A stretch of 43,113 bases of DNA from Irineochytrium annulatum (lineage: Eukaryota; Chytridiomycota; Chytridiomycetes; Chytridiales; Chytridiaceae). Location: positions 1 to 43,113 of the forward strand of contig JADGJL010000099.1 in NCBI GenBank assembly GCA_027600665.1. Reading direction: 5' to 3'. The translations under genes and the position numbers were made by a program. Shown piece after piece: positions 34,515 to 43,113 of the stretch. Each line of letters begins with the position of its first letter. Position 1 is the first letter of the stretch. The notes beneath the pieces are model-generated. The model was not told the origin of the DNA, did no database searches, and worked only from the letters and a program-made list of their open reading frames with translations.

Positions 34515-35169
34515 ATGTCCGTCGATGAACGGCGCTATGTCGCCGAATCATGTCTCGAGTTCCTTATGATCGAAATCGTCGACATCATGCACGAGTCTCC
34601 CTTCGACACAGAAAACGATCGCGAGGCGGCATATTTCAAGCTTGAGGCCTTGGGGTACAAGGTGGGCGCGGCGATGGCGGAACGGTGGGAGAAAGACGTT
34701 TGGTTACCTGATTGGATTCGCTTTGACTTACGAAACAGGATAACAAAAGAACGGCCACGATTCGTGGACAGTCTTGATATCGTGAAGTTTATATGCAAGG
34801 ACTTTTGGATCGCCGTTTTCAAGAAGCAGATTGATAACTTAAAGACGAATCACCGCGTTAGCTTTAGTTAACTCCGTGCCGGGCTTTACTGACGGGTCGA
34901 TTAGGGAGTTTACGTGTTGACCGACAATCAATTCCGGTGGTTTTCGAGAATGGCGGCGGACGGGAACTCGGCTGACACGGCTCGCGCGGCATTTGCTGTA
35001 TGTGGTCAAGTTTTTAACGTCTGACTTATTCTTCTCTTTCTGTCAGCACCTGGCATTCCCGTGCGGGCTCATTCGCGGCGCGCTCGCAAATCTCGGGGTA
35101 GTTTCTGTCGTTATCGCCGAGGTCTCGACCATCCCCCAATGTTCATTCCAGATAAAGTTCAGAAGCTGA
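34515..35169 (+). CDS. TRS33: TRAPP complex subunit Trs33/TRAPPC6
   Basis: Bet3-fold core subunit of the TRAPP Rab-GEF complex acting in ER-Golgi and Golgi traffic. Exons: 34515-34856, 34905-34997, 35047-35169 (185 residues, normal for the family). Family blocks: CLEFLMIEIVDIM, KLEALGYKVGAAMAER, DSLDIVKFICKDFWIAVFKK, QIDNLKTNHRGVYVLTDN, FRWFSRMA, HLAFPCGLIRGALANLG, and a final strand of the VSVVIAEVSTIPQCSFQIKF type. The FPCG(L/V)IRGAL motif is the Bet3-superfamily hallmark. It is head to head with PEX5. The call is secure. Confidence 0.94.
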
Positions 35170-35279
35170 GATTGTACCTATCCTCATAATTTAAATTCGA
35201 CGCGCCGTATAGCATATTATACATGTAGAGACCAACGTTTTTATCCTGTGGTATTACTAGGCAGTCTACTTTTTGCCGG

Positions 35280-37496
35280 ATGATAGCGCGGTTGCTCATC
35301 GCCGGGCAGCGGCCGGTCCAGCGTCTCGCACGATCGTTCTCGAATGGAGGGGCGGCCGGAGGCAGCTCCCGGCGCCAGGCGCTCACGCGTTGGCTGGAGA
35401 GCGTCCAGCAGCTGCAGACAGATCTGGGCGAGACCTCGCCCGCATGGATCAATCGGGTAGCAAGGACAGCCAGGTTCGAGCCCGTTACTCTAATGCCACC
35501 GACACTTAACGCATCTTCCTTCAGCCTGATTCACGCGGACAACGCGACGACCCTCAAGATCGCAGGTTGAGATGCTCTCATGATACGGCGGGTTGAGTTG
35601 CTGATGATTTGTGCATTCCTCTAGTCATTGGCGAGAGCACGAGCGGGAAGGAGGAACTGGTCAATGCGCTGCTGGAGATGCCGCGTCAGCAGGCTTTGAG
35701 GGATGCCATCGGGCCTTACGATGAGCGAGTGCACCGGCTCCGGTACCGTACCTCCAGAACCCCTTTGCGACCTGACCTTGGCGCAGATCATCACCGTCAT
35801 CCGGAACTTCAGCCGACGACGCGTCGGCACATCCCAGCCTGGAGGATCATGTCATATCCTCGCCCTTCCTTACGACCCTAAACGCCGAGCTCTTTTGCCT
35901 CCCCATGAGCTTGCAGCGGACCAAGGAGTTCGAGGACGCGGTGCACGAGTCGGACGTCACCATCCTGATCACGAGCGCGCTGCGGCCCCTGCAGGATAGT
36001 CAGGAAGTGAACTTTGTCGAGCGGTTTGTCGGCGGCGGTAAGAGGAACGTCGTCGTCGCCGTAAACCACGTCGACTTTTTCGAGCAGAGGGATGGGGACG
36101 AGGAGGTGCTGCCCCGCGTTAATCGGAGGCTGGAGGAGATTCTCTCGGATGCGAGCGATGGTGTGGCGCCCAAGGTATACCCCCTATCGACGCGTGGCGC
36201 TATTGAGGCCTTGTCGTCGTCCCACTCCAGTGGGTTCGCATCACAATGGGAACGCACAGGGCTACAGCCGCTTAAGGCGTCGCTTCTGGCGGCCTCGCAG
36301 AGCCGGAACGCCGTTAGAGAGGCAATGGTGACGTTCACGGCGGCCGCGGCGGCGCGCCGCCTGCGGTCGGATCAGGAGTCCTCGTCTGCGCTGCTTGGCG
36401 CGACAGCGCAGCGCGTCCGGACCGTGCTCGTTCGTGGCATCGTGAAAGGGGAGGAGAGGCTGCACGGTGCGTTTGAGAGGAGGGAGTTAGAGGACGTGCA
36501 GGTGAGCCTCGCGGGGCTGACGGATATGCTGCGGGAATACCTAAGGCGCGTCGGGCTTGTGGGGCTCACGTTCAGGGCTGATGGGGTCGCGGATGACGTG
36601 CGAAGGAAGATGGGCGAGAAGTCGCTCCTGAAGGCCGAGTATCAGGTTTGGACGACGACGCCAAAATGAAGCCACTAACGTTTCGAGGCAGATGGCCTAC
36701 GCGGTTGGGAGGCTTAACGAGGGCCTGTACACGCTGTACGACCGCACGCAAGCCGAGCTAAGCGTCTTAACATCTGAGGAGAACCCACTCTCGGCGTACA
36801 AGACCACGAAGGCGTTTCAGAACGACGTCTCGCGCATCCTTGCGATCCTCGACAAGCAGCGTCCGCCGGCAGGTGTGGAGGTGGACCCGTTTAAGCTTAG
36901 GAACATCGTGGCTACGTTCGATGAGTCCAACCTAGCGGATGGGCTGCAGGAGAGCGCAGAGAGGCTCGTCCGCAGGCATCTTTTGCTTCAAGTAAGAATC
37001 ATTCTTTCACAGGGAGCGGGATATTAACCCGTTTGATGCTTAGTTCGGGTTGTTGTCTGGCGGCGTTTTTATGACATACCTCGGCACGCCGTGGGCCGTA
37101 TCCCTGCCTTCAACCCTGGCCGTGTGCGCCATCGGTAATGCGGCATTATTAGATGGTGTTAACAAATATTTAAGGCTTCGGCGTGATGAAGTTGAGCTTG
37201 GACTCGGTAAAGGACCGGTTTATTTCGAAGGTTACGGAGGTGCAGAAGACGTTCAAAGACAGGCTCTTGGTGCGTTCCGGGCTAGTTTGCGTTCACTTTT
37301 TAAATCGGATGCAATTTAGACTACCTACACGACCGACTTCCGGAGGGTCGTCGCGGATCCCCTCGCCTCGATCGTGAAACTTGTGGATGATGCTTTGGAG
37401 ATTCGGTTAAAGGAGGCCGAGGACGCGCGTGAGAGGGCGGATAAAGTGCTTGCAGAGCTTAAACATCTAGACGCGCTGAAGGAGCCGAGTCAATAA
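35280..37496 (+). CDS. Mitofusin-like dynamin-family protein with degenerate GTPase motifs
   Basis: Exons: 35280-35565, 35625-35742, 35787-36645, 36692-36991, 37044-37134, 37175-37269, 37320-37496 (641 residues). The N-terminus (MIARLLIAGQRPVQRLARSF) is Arg-rich without acids, a probable mitochondrial presequence. A P-loop-like segment, IAVIGESTSGKEELVNALL (98-105), is laid out as in mitofusin (G-x-x-x-x-GKS) but has Glu105 where Ser/Thr should bind magnesium. No DxPG (G3) motif is found downstream; a G4-like VAVNHVDFF (about 227-231) is kept. A long helical region follows, then two hydrophobic stretches (LLSGGVFMTYLG and SLPSTLAVCAIGFGVM) like the paired membrane segments of Fzo1, and a C-terminal coiled coil (LEIRLKEAEDARERADKVL). 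Probably a mitochondrial inner- or outer-membrane dynamin relative; I cannot place it in a named subfamily. The intron at 35743-35786 is needed to keep frame. Confidence 0.7.
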
Positions 37497-37764
37497 ATCG
37501 ACTCATGACGACACTTAACGCACTTCTTTCACAATATTTTTGTATGAGCACGCTAACTACACTCTGTACTGCTGTGATTGAGGCCGCAAGTTTGAGCGCC
37601 AAATTTGAATAGGGCACCCTTCGCGTTGCGAAAGCGACACCTAATCAAAGAGTCCATTTAGAGCCAATTTAGGTCGTAGGATAATGAGTGGGTGTAGAAT
37701 TTAACGATTGACAACTAGCAACACAGAGTTCAAGTGGACCATCAAAGTTGTGAACACCCTTCCA

Positions 37765-39333
37765 TCATTTTCCCTTCGGCCGACACTCCTTCTCAAAGTT
37801 CTTAGGAATCATGGCGTTTACAATTCTCAAAAACGCGGAGTATGTGCATGCCGTTGGGTCTCCAAGGAAGTGCGACCCGGCTTTGCTGCAACCGGGAAGC
37901 GAAATAGCCTTCCCGTCGTACCGAACCCGCACGAAATGCTCCCTCTTTTTGTAGCCTGGTAAGAATCCGGCCATCCAAGGCCTCGCGTCGATATGGCGCT
38001 CCAAAAGCTCGATGGCCAACACGCTCCCAAACCCCGGGACACCGGCGAACTCGTCGTGGGCCATCGCGCCGAGACTGCCAAGCAGCGGACCTTTTAACAA
38101 ATGAAAGCAGGTAAGATGATCGAAGGGAAACGGAAAAGTTTTCTAACTAATTGTGGTATCGTGCGCGGAAAAGATGCCGAGGCTGGGCACACCGTGCATA
38201 TCCTTGGCTTTGACGGCGGGCTCTATTAACGCCTTGATGTCGCTTAGAAACCTCCCAATCGACAGTCTCGCTAGCTCTGGACTCCGGCCAAACAGGCTCC
38301 AAAAATTCTATAACAATATGTTAGCTAGGCTAACGGCCAGGTCCCCTATACGTGCATGTACGCACCTTAGACACGAACCTGTCCAACTCTTTAAACGTCT
38401 GCTCGTCCATACCCGGTGGCAGCCCCAAACCCGCCCCGACATGACACGACGCAACATCGTATACGTGGAATATCTGTCTGAATCCCGCGATGTCCTGCGA
38501 GTTCATCCCCCTCTTCTGAGACGCGCCGCCGGGCTCGTCCGGCGGGATCGTATCGAGATACAACTTGATCCTCGGCGTAAGCGACTCCAACTCCCTCTGG
38601 TGCTCGCCGTTGCGTTGGCACGCGTTCTTGAAGCCCTCCAGGATCTCGACCACGCGTGGGCACCCGCGCGTCGGCGGGAAGGCGTTCTCGTCCGCCGTGA
38701 GGTGGACGTTGATGTCTCCATCGCTCCCGGGTTCGCGCGTGGCGATGGGAAGAAGACCTGCGAGCAGGTATTGGACGGACTCGATCGTTCGCACGTAGGC
38801 TGTGGAGCGCACGTACATCCCGGAATTTAGGAAGTCGCGGGTGGTATAGCGCGGGATAAGACCCGCCCCTTCGGGCCCGTAAAACTTCCGAAGCCTCTCG
38901 CCTGTGTGCAGCATCCGGAGCTTGCCCGTGTCGGTCAACTGTCCCTCGGAGCACTCGGAACTGCCAGCCTTCCTGAACAGCTGTCCGCGGCTCCATGCCG
39001 AATACAGCGCCTCATTGTCGTTCAACTTCACGCCGTGGATGAACCGGAAAGCGATCCTGGGAATATCTTGATTGTCCGGCTTGGCTTCAGGTTTTGAATC
39101 AGCCGATTTTATATAAATCCAAATTCTATGCATGACCCACATGGGAGAGGCGCGGTCGGCTCCAACTTAGTATGCAGCGCGGATATGAAGGGCTGCAAGG
39201 CGCATTGATTCCGAACGTCCTTTGCAAGAATCCCACTGCTGTATGCATAAACAGGAGCGCGCTCGCCATGCCTGTGTATGAGGATGAGTTGTTTAAGCGT
39301 AGGCCCGTCGTTCAGGCTATCCGCGTCCGCCAT
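37765..39333 (-). CDS. Histidine acid phosphatase, copy 2 (inverted paralogue)
   Basis: Second branch-2 histidine phosphatase. Exons: 39333-39141, 39084-38366, 38307-38148, 38090-37765 (465 residues). Catalytic motif LIHRHGERAPV (His about 22) and proton donor SAHDTTIS (His-Asp about 353-354) are both present, so it should be active. The three introns interrupt the same places in the same phases as in copy 1 (26380-27942). Over one 100-residue stretch starting at YSAWSRGQLF I count nine differences between copies. Coding is intact, so the duplicate is not a pseudogene. The N-terminus differs (MADADSLNDGP against MGNANGPDG) and again shows no signal peptide. It is tail to tail with the mitofusin-like gene. 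Confidence 0.88.
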
Positions 39334-39909
39334 GGCGAGAGGCGTCGCAGCGGTTGGTCAGGTGGATGCAGCCCACATCCACAACACATGGTGCTCGCTT
39401 TTAAACGAAGGCACAGCGTGGACAAGACGGAAACCAGGAGTAGAAGTTAGCATCGAACGCGACGTGGAAACCATCTTAAGGAAGACAAGGAGAGCTTTAC
39501 CTTGGGAACCACAACCTCCAGAATCATGAGGTGGAATGGTCAAGCCTTTATTAATTCACCATTTTTTTCAAGGTTTTGGCTGGATGAATGATATCCCCTT
39601 TAATCAAGTAACTTTCAAAGCTGCTCCCATCAATTGTGTGATGAATAAAAAATAAAGACTACAGATTTTTGTTCATTTTTCAGTAATTCTTATTTATTTA
39701 AGCACACACACTTTCATGCTTCATACAAAAGCCGACAGATGATGAGGAGGATGGAGAAGAGAAGAGAGGAGAGATAATTTACTTTTTAAAGTTCAGGAAA
39801 AAGTTGTGGGGTCGAGACAAAGCGAGACGCGCAAGTAATCATACATCAAGGAACGCAGGAAGGTAATAATCATGGTAAGACAAAAACAAAGGGGTGGACA
39901 AAGACCTTC
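39334..39909. other. Intergenic between phosphatase copy 2 and SerA-like gene
   Basis: 576 bases, A/T-rich from about 39540 to 39800, with several AATAAA/TTTATT hexamers (for example TTTATT at 39547-39552 and 39693-39698) that could serve as polyadenylation signals for the minus-strand SerA-like gene. The part next to 39333 should hold the phosphatase promoter. No gene seen. Confidence 0.4.
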
Positions 39910-41616
39910 TTACAAAATCCTCGTTCGTACTGAATGTGCCAACAACGCCAACTGGCTCACAATCTCAGTCGTGATGTCGCTGCTCGCGACCTCGACGTCC
40001 ACGATCAGGTAGCCCATCCCGTCCTTGGTGTCGAGCACCTGCTTGCCGACGTTGTACGAAGATAAGATGAAGTCGATTTCCTGCAACACGCCGCGCTTAT
40101 TGCGGTGCATGTTCAGGATGCGGCGCGACCCTTGCTTGTGAGCCCAGGCGGCGACTGAGGGGAAGTTGGCGGAACCAACGGTGGAGCCTTCACGAATGAA
40201 GCGCACGATGGAGGAAGATACCTCCGCCCCGACGCGAACGTCGGCTTCGGTTGTCGTGTCGCCTTATCGACGGACCGGTCAGAGGAATGAAAGGAGGAGG
40301 AATAGAATACGCCTACCAATGTTTGGGGTGAGGATGACGTTCTTAAGACCGGCGAGAGGGGTGGGAAACTTCGCATTCTTCGTCTTGGGCTGATTCGGGA
40401 AAGCGTCGATGGCCGCGCCGGCGAGGTGACCCGACTTCAACGCTTCCGCGAGCGCATCAAGGTCAACCTAGAAAAAAAATTCATGTCAACCATAAATCAA
40501 CTCGCAGGGTAAAGTGAAAAACCACATACAGCGTCCCCAAAGCTACAGTTGACGAGGTAGCTTCCCTTCTTCATCTTCGCGAGCTGCTGCTTCCCGATGA
40601 ATTTGACGTTCTCGGGACCGTCCGAGACGTTCAACGCGACGTAGTCAGACTCAGCAAGGACCTGGTCGAGCGTAGGCTTCTGCTCCGCGCGCCCGATGGG
40701 CATGAGGTTGATGGTGTCGTAGAAGATGACGCGGAGGCTGAGGGCCTCGGCCATAACGCCAAGTTGGGAGCTAGGTTGAAGAGGGTCAGCAACAATGGAA
40801 GCCAGTCCTGTCCTCCCCATCCTTAACGGGCAAGTCCTTCGAACCCAATTGTAGTGCCAACGCGGACACCATCCATCATGCCCTCAATCCTTGCTACATA
40901 CCCAACTTGTCCGTAACCAACAATGCCCAAAGTCTTGCCTCGGACCTCCGTGCAGCCATTCGATACCTTGTTCCACTCGCCCTGGTGGATCTCCTTTGAG
41001 CGGTCACCAATCTTCCGCGCCAAGAGAACGATGAACGAAATAATCATCTCGGCGACAGATCCCTGATGTTGGAACGGGGAGCTGAAGACCGGGATCTGCA
41101 GGATATACGATGTAAGCCCAACAACTGATCCACTCTATCCACTCATTTAAGAAAAACACACCCCCATAGTCTGAGCGGTAGTAAGGTCAACCGAGTGAAC
41201 ATTCTTTCCAAAGATGCCGATGGCGAGAAGTCTAATACCGGACTGGATCACCTCGTCCGTCAGGTATACCTCAGCGTGGTCGTCCCTCAGGCACACGATG
41301 TTGTACTCCCCGATCCGCTTCACGAGGTCGGCCTCGCTTAGATGCTCGGTGCAGTGGTCCACCTGGTTGGTAAGCAGTTAACGTCAGTACGTCGGCCAGC
41401 CAGCGACGTATGCGAGAGCTTGAGGGACGACGGGGCGTCTTGCTATGGTGGTCCTGCAGGCCTGCCCGCGCGCGTGGACCCCTCTCCATTTCTCCTGTCA
41501 CCGTAGAACAGAAGCCTCACCTTGTAGTTCGCGGCGCTGAAGTTTGCAATGGCCGAGTCTGGGATCGCGTCGAGCACGAGCACGCGGATCTCGGGGGTTG
41601 ACGTCGAGTTGGTCAT
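39910..41616 (-). CDS. D-3-phosphoglycerate dehydrogenase homologue lacking catalytic triad (SerA/Ser3-like)
   Basis: Exons: 41616-41521, 41362-41162, 41095-40902, 40770-40530, 40467-40317, 40262-39910 (411 residues; E. coli SerA has 410). The fold is clear: HQGEWNKVSNGCTEVRGKTL, NAD-binding GIVGYGQVGSQLGVMAEAL, YDTINLMPIGRA, and an ACT domain (ILNMHRNKRGVLQEIDFIL, VGKQVLDTKDGMGYLIVDVE). But the residues shared by this dehydrogenase superfamily are changed: the Arg of NASRG is Phe241 (NCSFGDAV), the Glu of DxxxxEP is Gln270 (DAFPNQP), and the catalytic His of LTPHIGGST is Asn293 (LTPNIGDTT). Substrate-side motifs also differ (SPFQHQGSVAE for SPFSNTRSVAE; GIFGKNVHSVDL for GCFCIGTNQVDL). The gene is otherwise intact, so I read it as a pseudoenzyme that may still bind NAD or serine, not a working serine-synthesis enzyme. 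Confidence 0.88.
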
Positions 41617-42985
41617 CGCTGAGGTGAGTGGATGGCTAGGATGGTGTGAAATCTGCGGAGATGGAGCCGGGCTTTGAGATGCAAATGGATCAGCGATTCT
41701 GCTTTTGGGGTCAGCGCCCCAAGCCGCTGGGCGATCGTTACATGGGTCTGGGAACGAGAGAGCGATGGCGTTGACGCGACCAGACGCGTGGGGCAGTCGG
41801 CAGCCTCCCAGCCGACGTATTACGATGTCGTTACGATGTCGTTGGCGAAAATAACCAGCACAAGCACGCGATAACGTAACGACCATAGTTTATTTGTAAA
41901 ACAACAACAAAGGAAATCTACCTTTCGAATAGAATACAACAAACTCACAAACCTATTCAACCGTCTGGGCGGGGCGTAAGTACCTAGATAACGAGAGCAA
42001 TTTATCAGTAAGGCGATCCTTGACGAATCAAGCACGAGTGATGAGGAGATGGAGGAAAGGCTCTGAAACTGCAATTCTCGACACGATAGTAATTCCGTGC
42101 AGCGGTTCTTGAGTTAGAAGTATCTTCATTGCCACCTCCTGCAATGTCGAGCTGGATGGATGATCGCTCACCTGGTGCAGAGAACAAAAAAATGGAGGTT
42201 GCAAGATGAATTTTGACTTCGATCCTACACTCAAAAGCTCTGCTGGTAAGGGATGTTAAGTCGTGACTGGCTGATTTGGTGGTTCAAAACCACTACATGG
42301 TGGTCGATAAACAGAGTCGCCGCGCTCAGACGGTCGGCATGATGTGTGAATGCTTTCAAGCTGGACTTACACCCAGCATGCTTTCCGGTAATGAGCAGAA
42401 TCCCATAACACTCCCGCGTGACCTTAACGCAGCGGATGTCGCGGACAAAATGTTCGGCATTCTCTTACGCTGGTAAGCAAGGATCTAGGGACTGCCTCAG
42501 CGTGTCTTAGTATAATGTCGCCAAGCGGTTTATGCGGTGATGGCACCGGTGGTTTTGGCGGACAACATCAATATATATATATTTTTTCCGACGACCACCA
42601 TCTTTATTCTCCTGCTAGCGTTCATGCCGCAGAGCACGGGGCCTTCCAATTGTTCCTTTCCTCGCCTTCTTCCTATTTAAATGCATGGCCGACCTTGCAT
42701 CCGCGGCCATTATTCCATGGTTTAGTGGAAGGAGAAGCGTTTATTTGCATGTACAACGGTAACGTGTATCGTCTGGTTGCGACAAAACCTGCACGTTGTT
42801 TTGTATGGACATCAGCAAAGCAACCACTTTGGCATAAGAAGAAGAAATGGCCCCAACAAAACCCACAATGCCGGATTCGTGATAACGAGAGTGAAGGAAA
42901 TTTAAACATAATCATACACAAGCAAAAGAAGAAAACGCGAACTCATTTCTGCATCATCGCATCAATTCTTCGCACAGCCCCGGAA
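41617..42985. other. Long intergenic region with no recognised gene
   Basis: About 1.37 kb between the SerA-like start and the stop of the zinc-finger fragment. Only short unrelated open frames occur (for example 42276-42476 on +, without an ATG start), none with a motif I recognise. It contains a short AT dinucleotide run near 42570. It probably holds the SerA-like gene's promoter and the 3' untranslated region of the zinc-finger gene. Confidence 0.4.
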
Positions 42986-43113
42986 TTACTTCACACCGCC
43001 TTCTCCCTCATGAATATTCCGACAATTGTTGCCAAACGTGCACAACCCCTGCTTGAAGAAATAACACGGCTTCGGTGGGCCGTCCTTGCCAGGCGGCCCA
43101 CCCCTGCCCCTCC
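42986..43113 (-). CDS. C-terminal fragment of a CCCH zinc-finger protein, 5' part off right edge
   Basis: Open frame from the right edge to a TAA at 42988-42986. It reads RGRGGPPGKDGPPKP, then CYFFKQGLCTFGNNCRNIH and EGEGGVK-stop. The spacing Cys-x7-Cys-x5-Cys-x3-His is a CCCH zinc finger of the RNA-binding kind, preceded by an RGG-like glycine/arginine stretch. CCCH fingers with C-x-FF-x-x-G-x-C-x-FG occur in mRNA export (Nup42-like) and other RNA-binding proteins; with only about 42 residues the protein cannot be named. No Met is in this stretch, so it must be an internal or last exon. Confidence 0.65.
   Translation of the reverse strand, partial: RGRGGPPGKDGPPKPCYFFKQGLCTFGNNCRNIHEGEGGVK

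Noticed and set aside
35743..35786. Apparent frameshift within the mitofusin-like gene
   Set aside because: GTACCG..GCGCAG bounds a 44-nt intron; both flanking exons then stay in frame to the stop codon.
42276..42476. Small open frame in the right intergenic region
   Set aside because: It lacks an ATG start and I recognise no motif; probably chance.
42568..42582. AT dinucleotide run as a regulatory or satellite element
   Set aside because: Only a few units long; consistent with ordinary low-complexity intergenic sequence.
1..43113. CRISPR arrays, insertion sequences, prophage or secondary-metabolite clusters, tRNA and rRNA genes
   Set aside because: None seen on either strand; gene structure is eukaryotic throughout and neighbouring genes are unrelated housekeeping functions.

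Overview
The window is nuclear DNA from a eukaryote with a compact genome, most probably an early-diverging fungus and perhaps a zoosporic (chytrid-type) one. Coding regions are interrupted by many short spliceosomal introns, nearly all 38-60 nt with GT..AG ends and often a CTAAC/CTGAC-like branch site, and intergenic gaps are tens to a few hundred bases. The fungal signature comes from Yak1, the Nud1/Cdc11-type leucine-rich-repeat scaffold, Sed5 and the Ser3-type enzyme fold. A flagellated lineage is suggested by an EMAP/EML-type WD40 protein and a C2orf81-like (DUF4639) protein, both usually found in ciliated or flagellated organisms; this lineage call is an inference.

Layout from left to right. 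1-4569 (-): Yak1/DYRK kinase whose C-terminus runs off the left edge. 5072-5821 (-): Mpv17/PMP22/Sym1 channel protein. 5956-10068 (+): Ctf18 clamp-loader subunit. 10173-12668 (+): membrane-anchored oligopeptidase B-like serine peptidase. 13002-16256 (+): copper P1B-ATPase with three metal-binding domains. 16482-20695 (+): EMAP/EML-like WD40 protein in 19 exons. 21036-21779 (+): small OB-fold protein. 21839-22924 (-): syntaxin-5/Sed5. 23245-24689 (-): C2orf81-like protein. 24759-26170 (+): SETD4/Rubisco-LSMT-type SET protein. 26380-27942 (+): histidine acid phosphatase. 28251-31071 (+): Nud1/Cdc11-like LRR scaffold. 31099-31633 (-): mitochondrial ribosomal protein uL14m. 31857-34354 (-): peroxisomal import receptor PEX5. 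34515-35169 (+): TRAPP subunit Trs33/TRAPPC6. 35280-37496 (+): mitofusin-like dynamin-family protein with degenerate GTPase motifs. 37765-39333 (-): second histidine acid phosphatase, an inverted paralogue of the first. 39910-41616 (-): phosphoglycerate-dehydrogenase homologue lacking its catalytic triad. 42986-43113 (-): C-terminal CCCH zinc-finger fragment at the right edge.

The genes are mostly unrelated housekeeping genes rather than a pathway cluster. Three pairs are head to head across short gaps (Mpv17/Ctf18 134 bp, C2orf81-like/SETD4 69 bp, PEX5/Trs33 160 bp) and may share promoters; several are tail to tail (OB-fold/Sed5, Nud1-like/uL14m 27 bp). I see no prokaryotic system, CRISPR array, transposon, tRNA or rRNA gene. 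The most unusual content is two probable pseudoenzymes (the SerA-like protein and the mitofusin-like protein), the inverted phosphatase pair, and several gene-structure oddities.

Exon coordinates were worked out by hand from splice signals, reading-frame continuity and remembered family motifs. For all multi-exon models except the Nud1-like gene the exon lengths sum to a whole number of codons. The complete models end at a stop codon; the Yak1 model runs open off the left edge.
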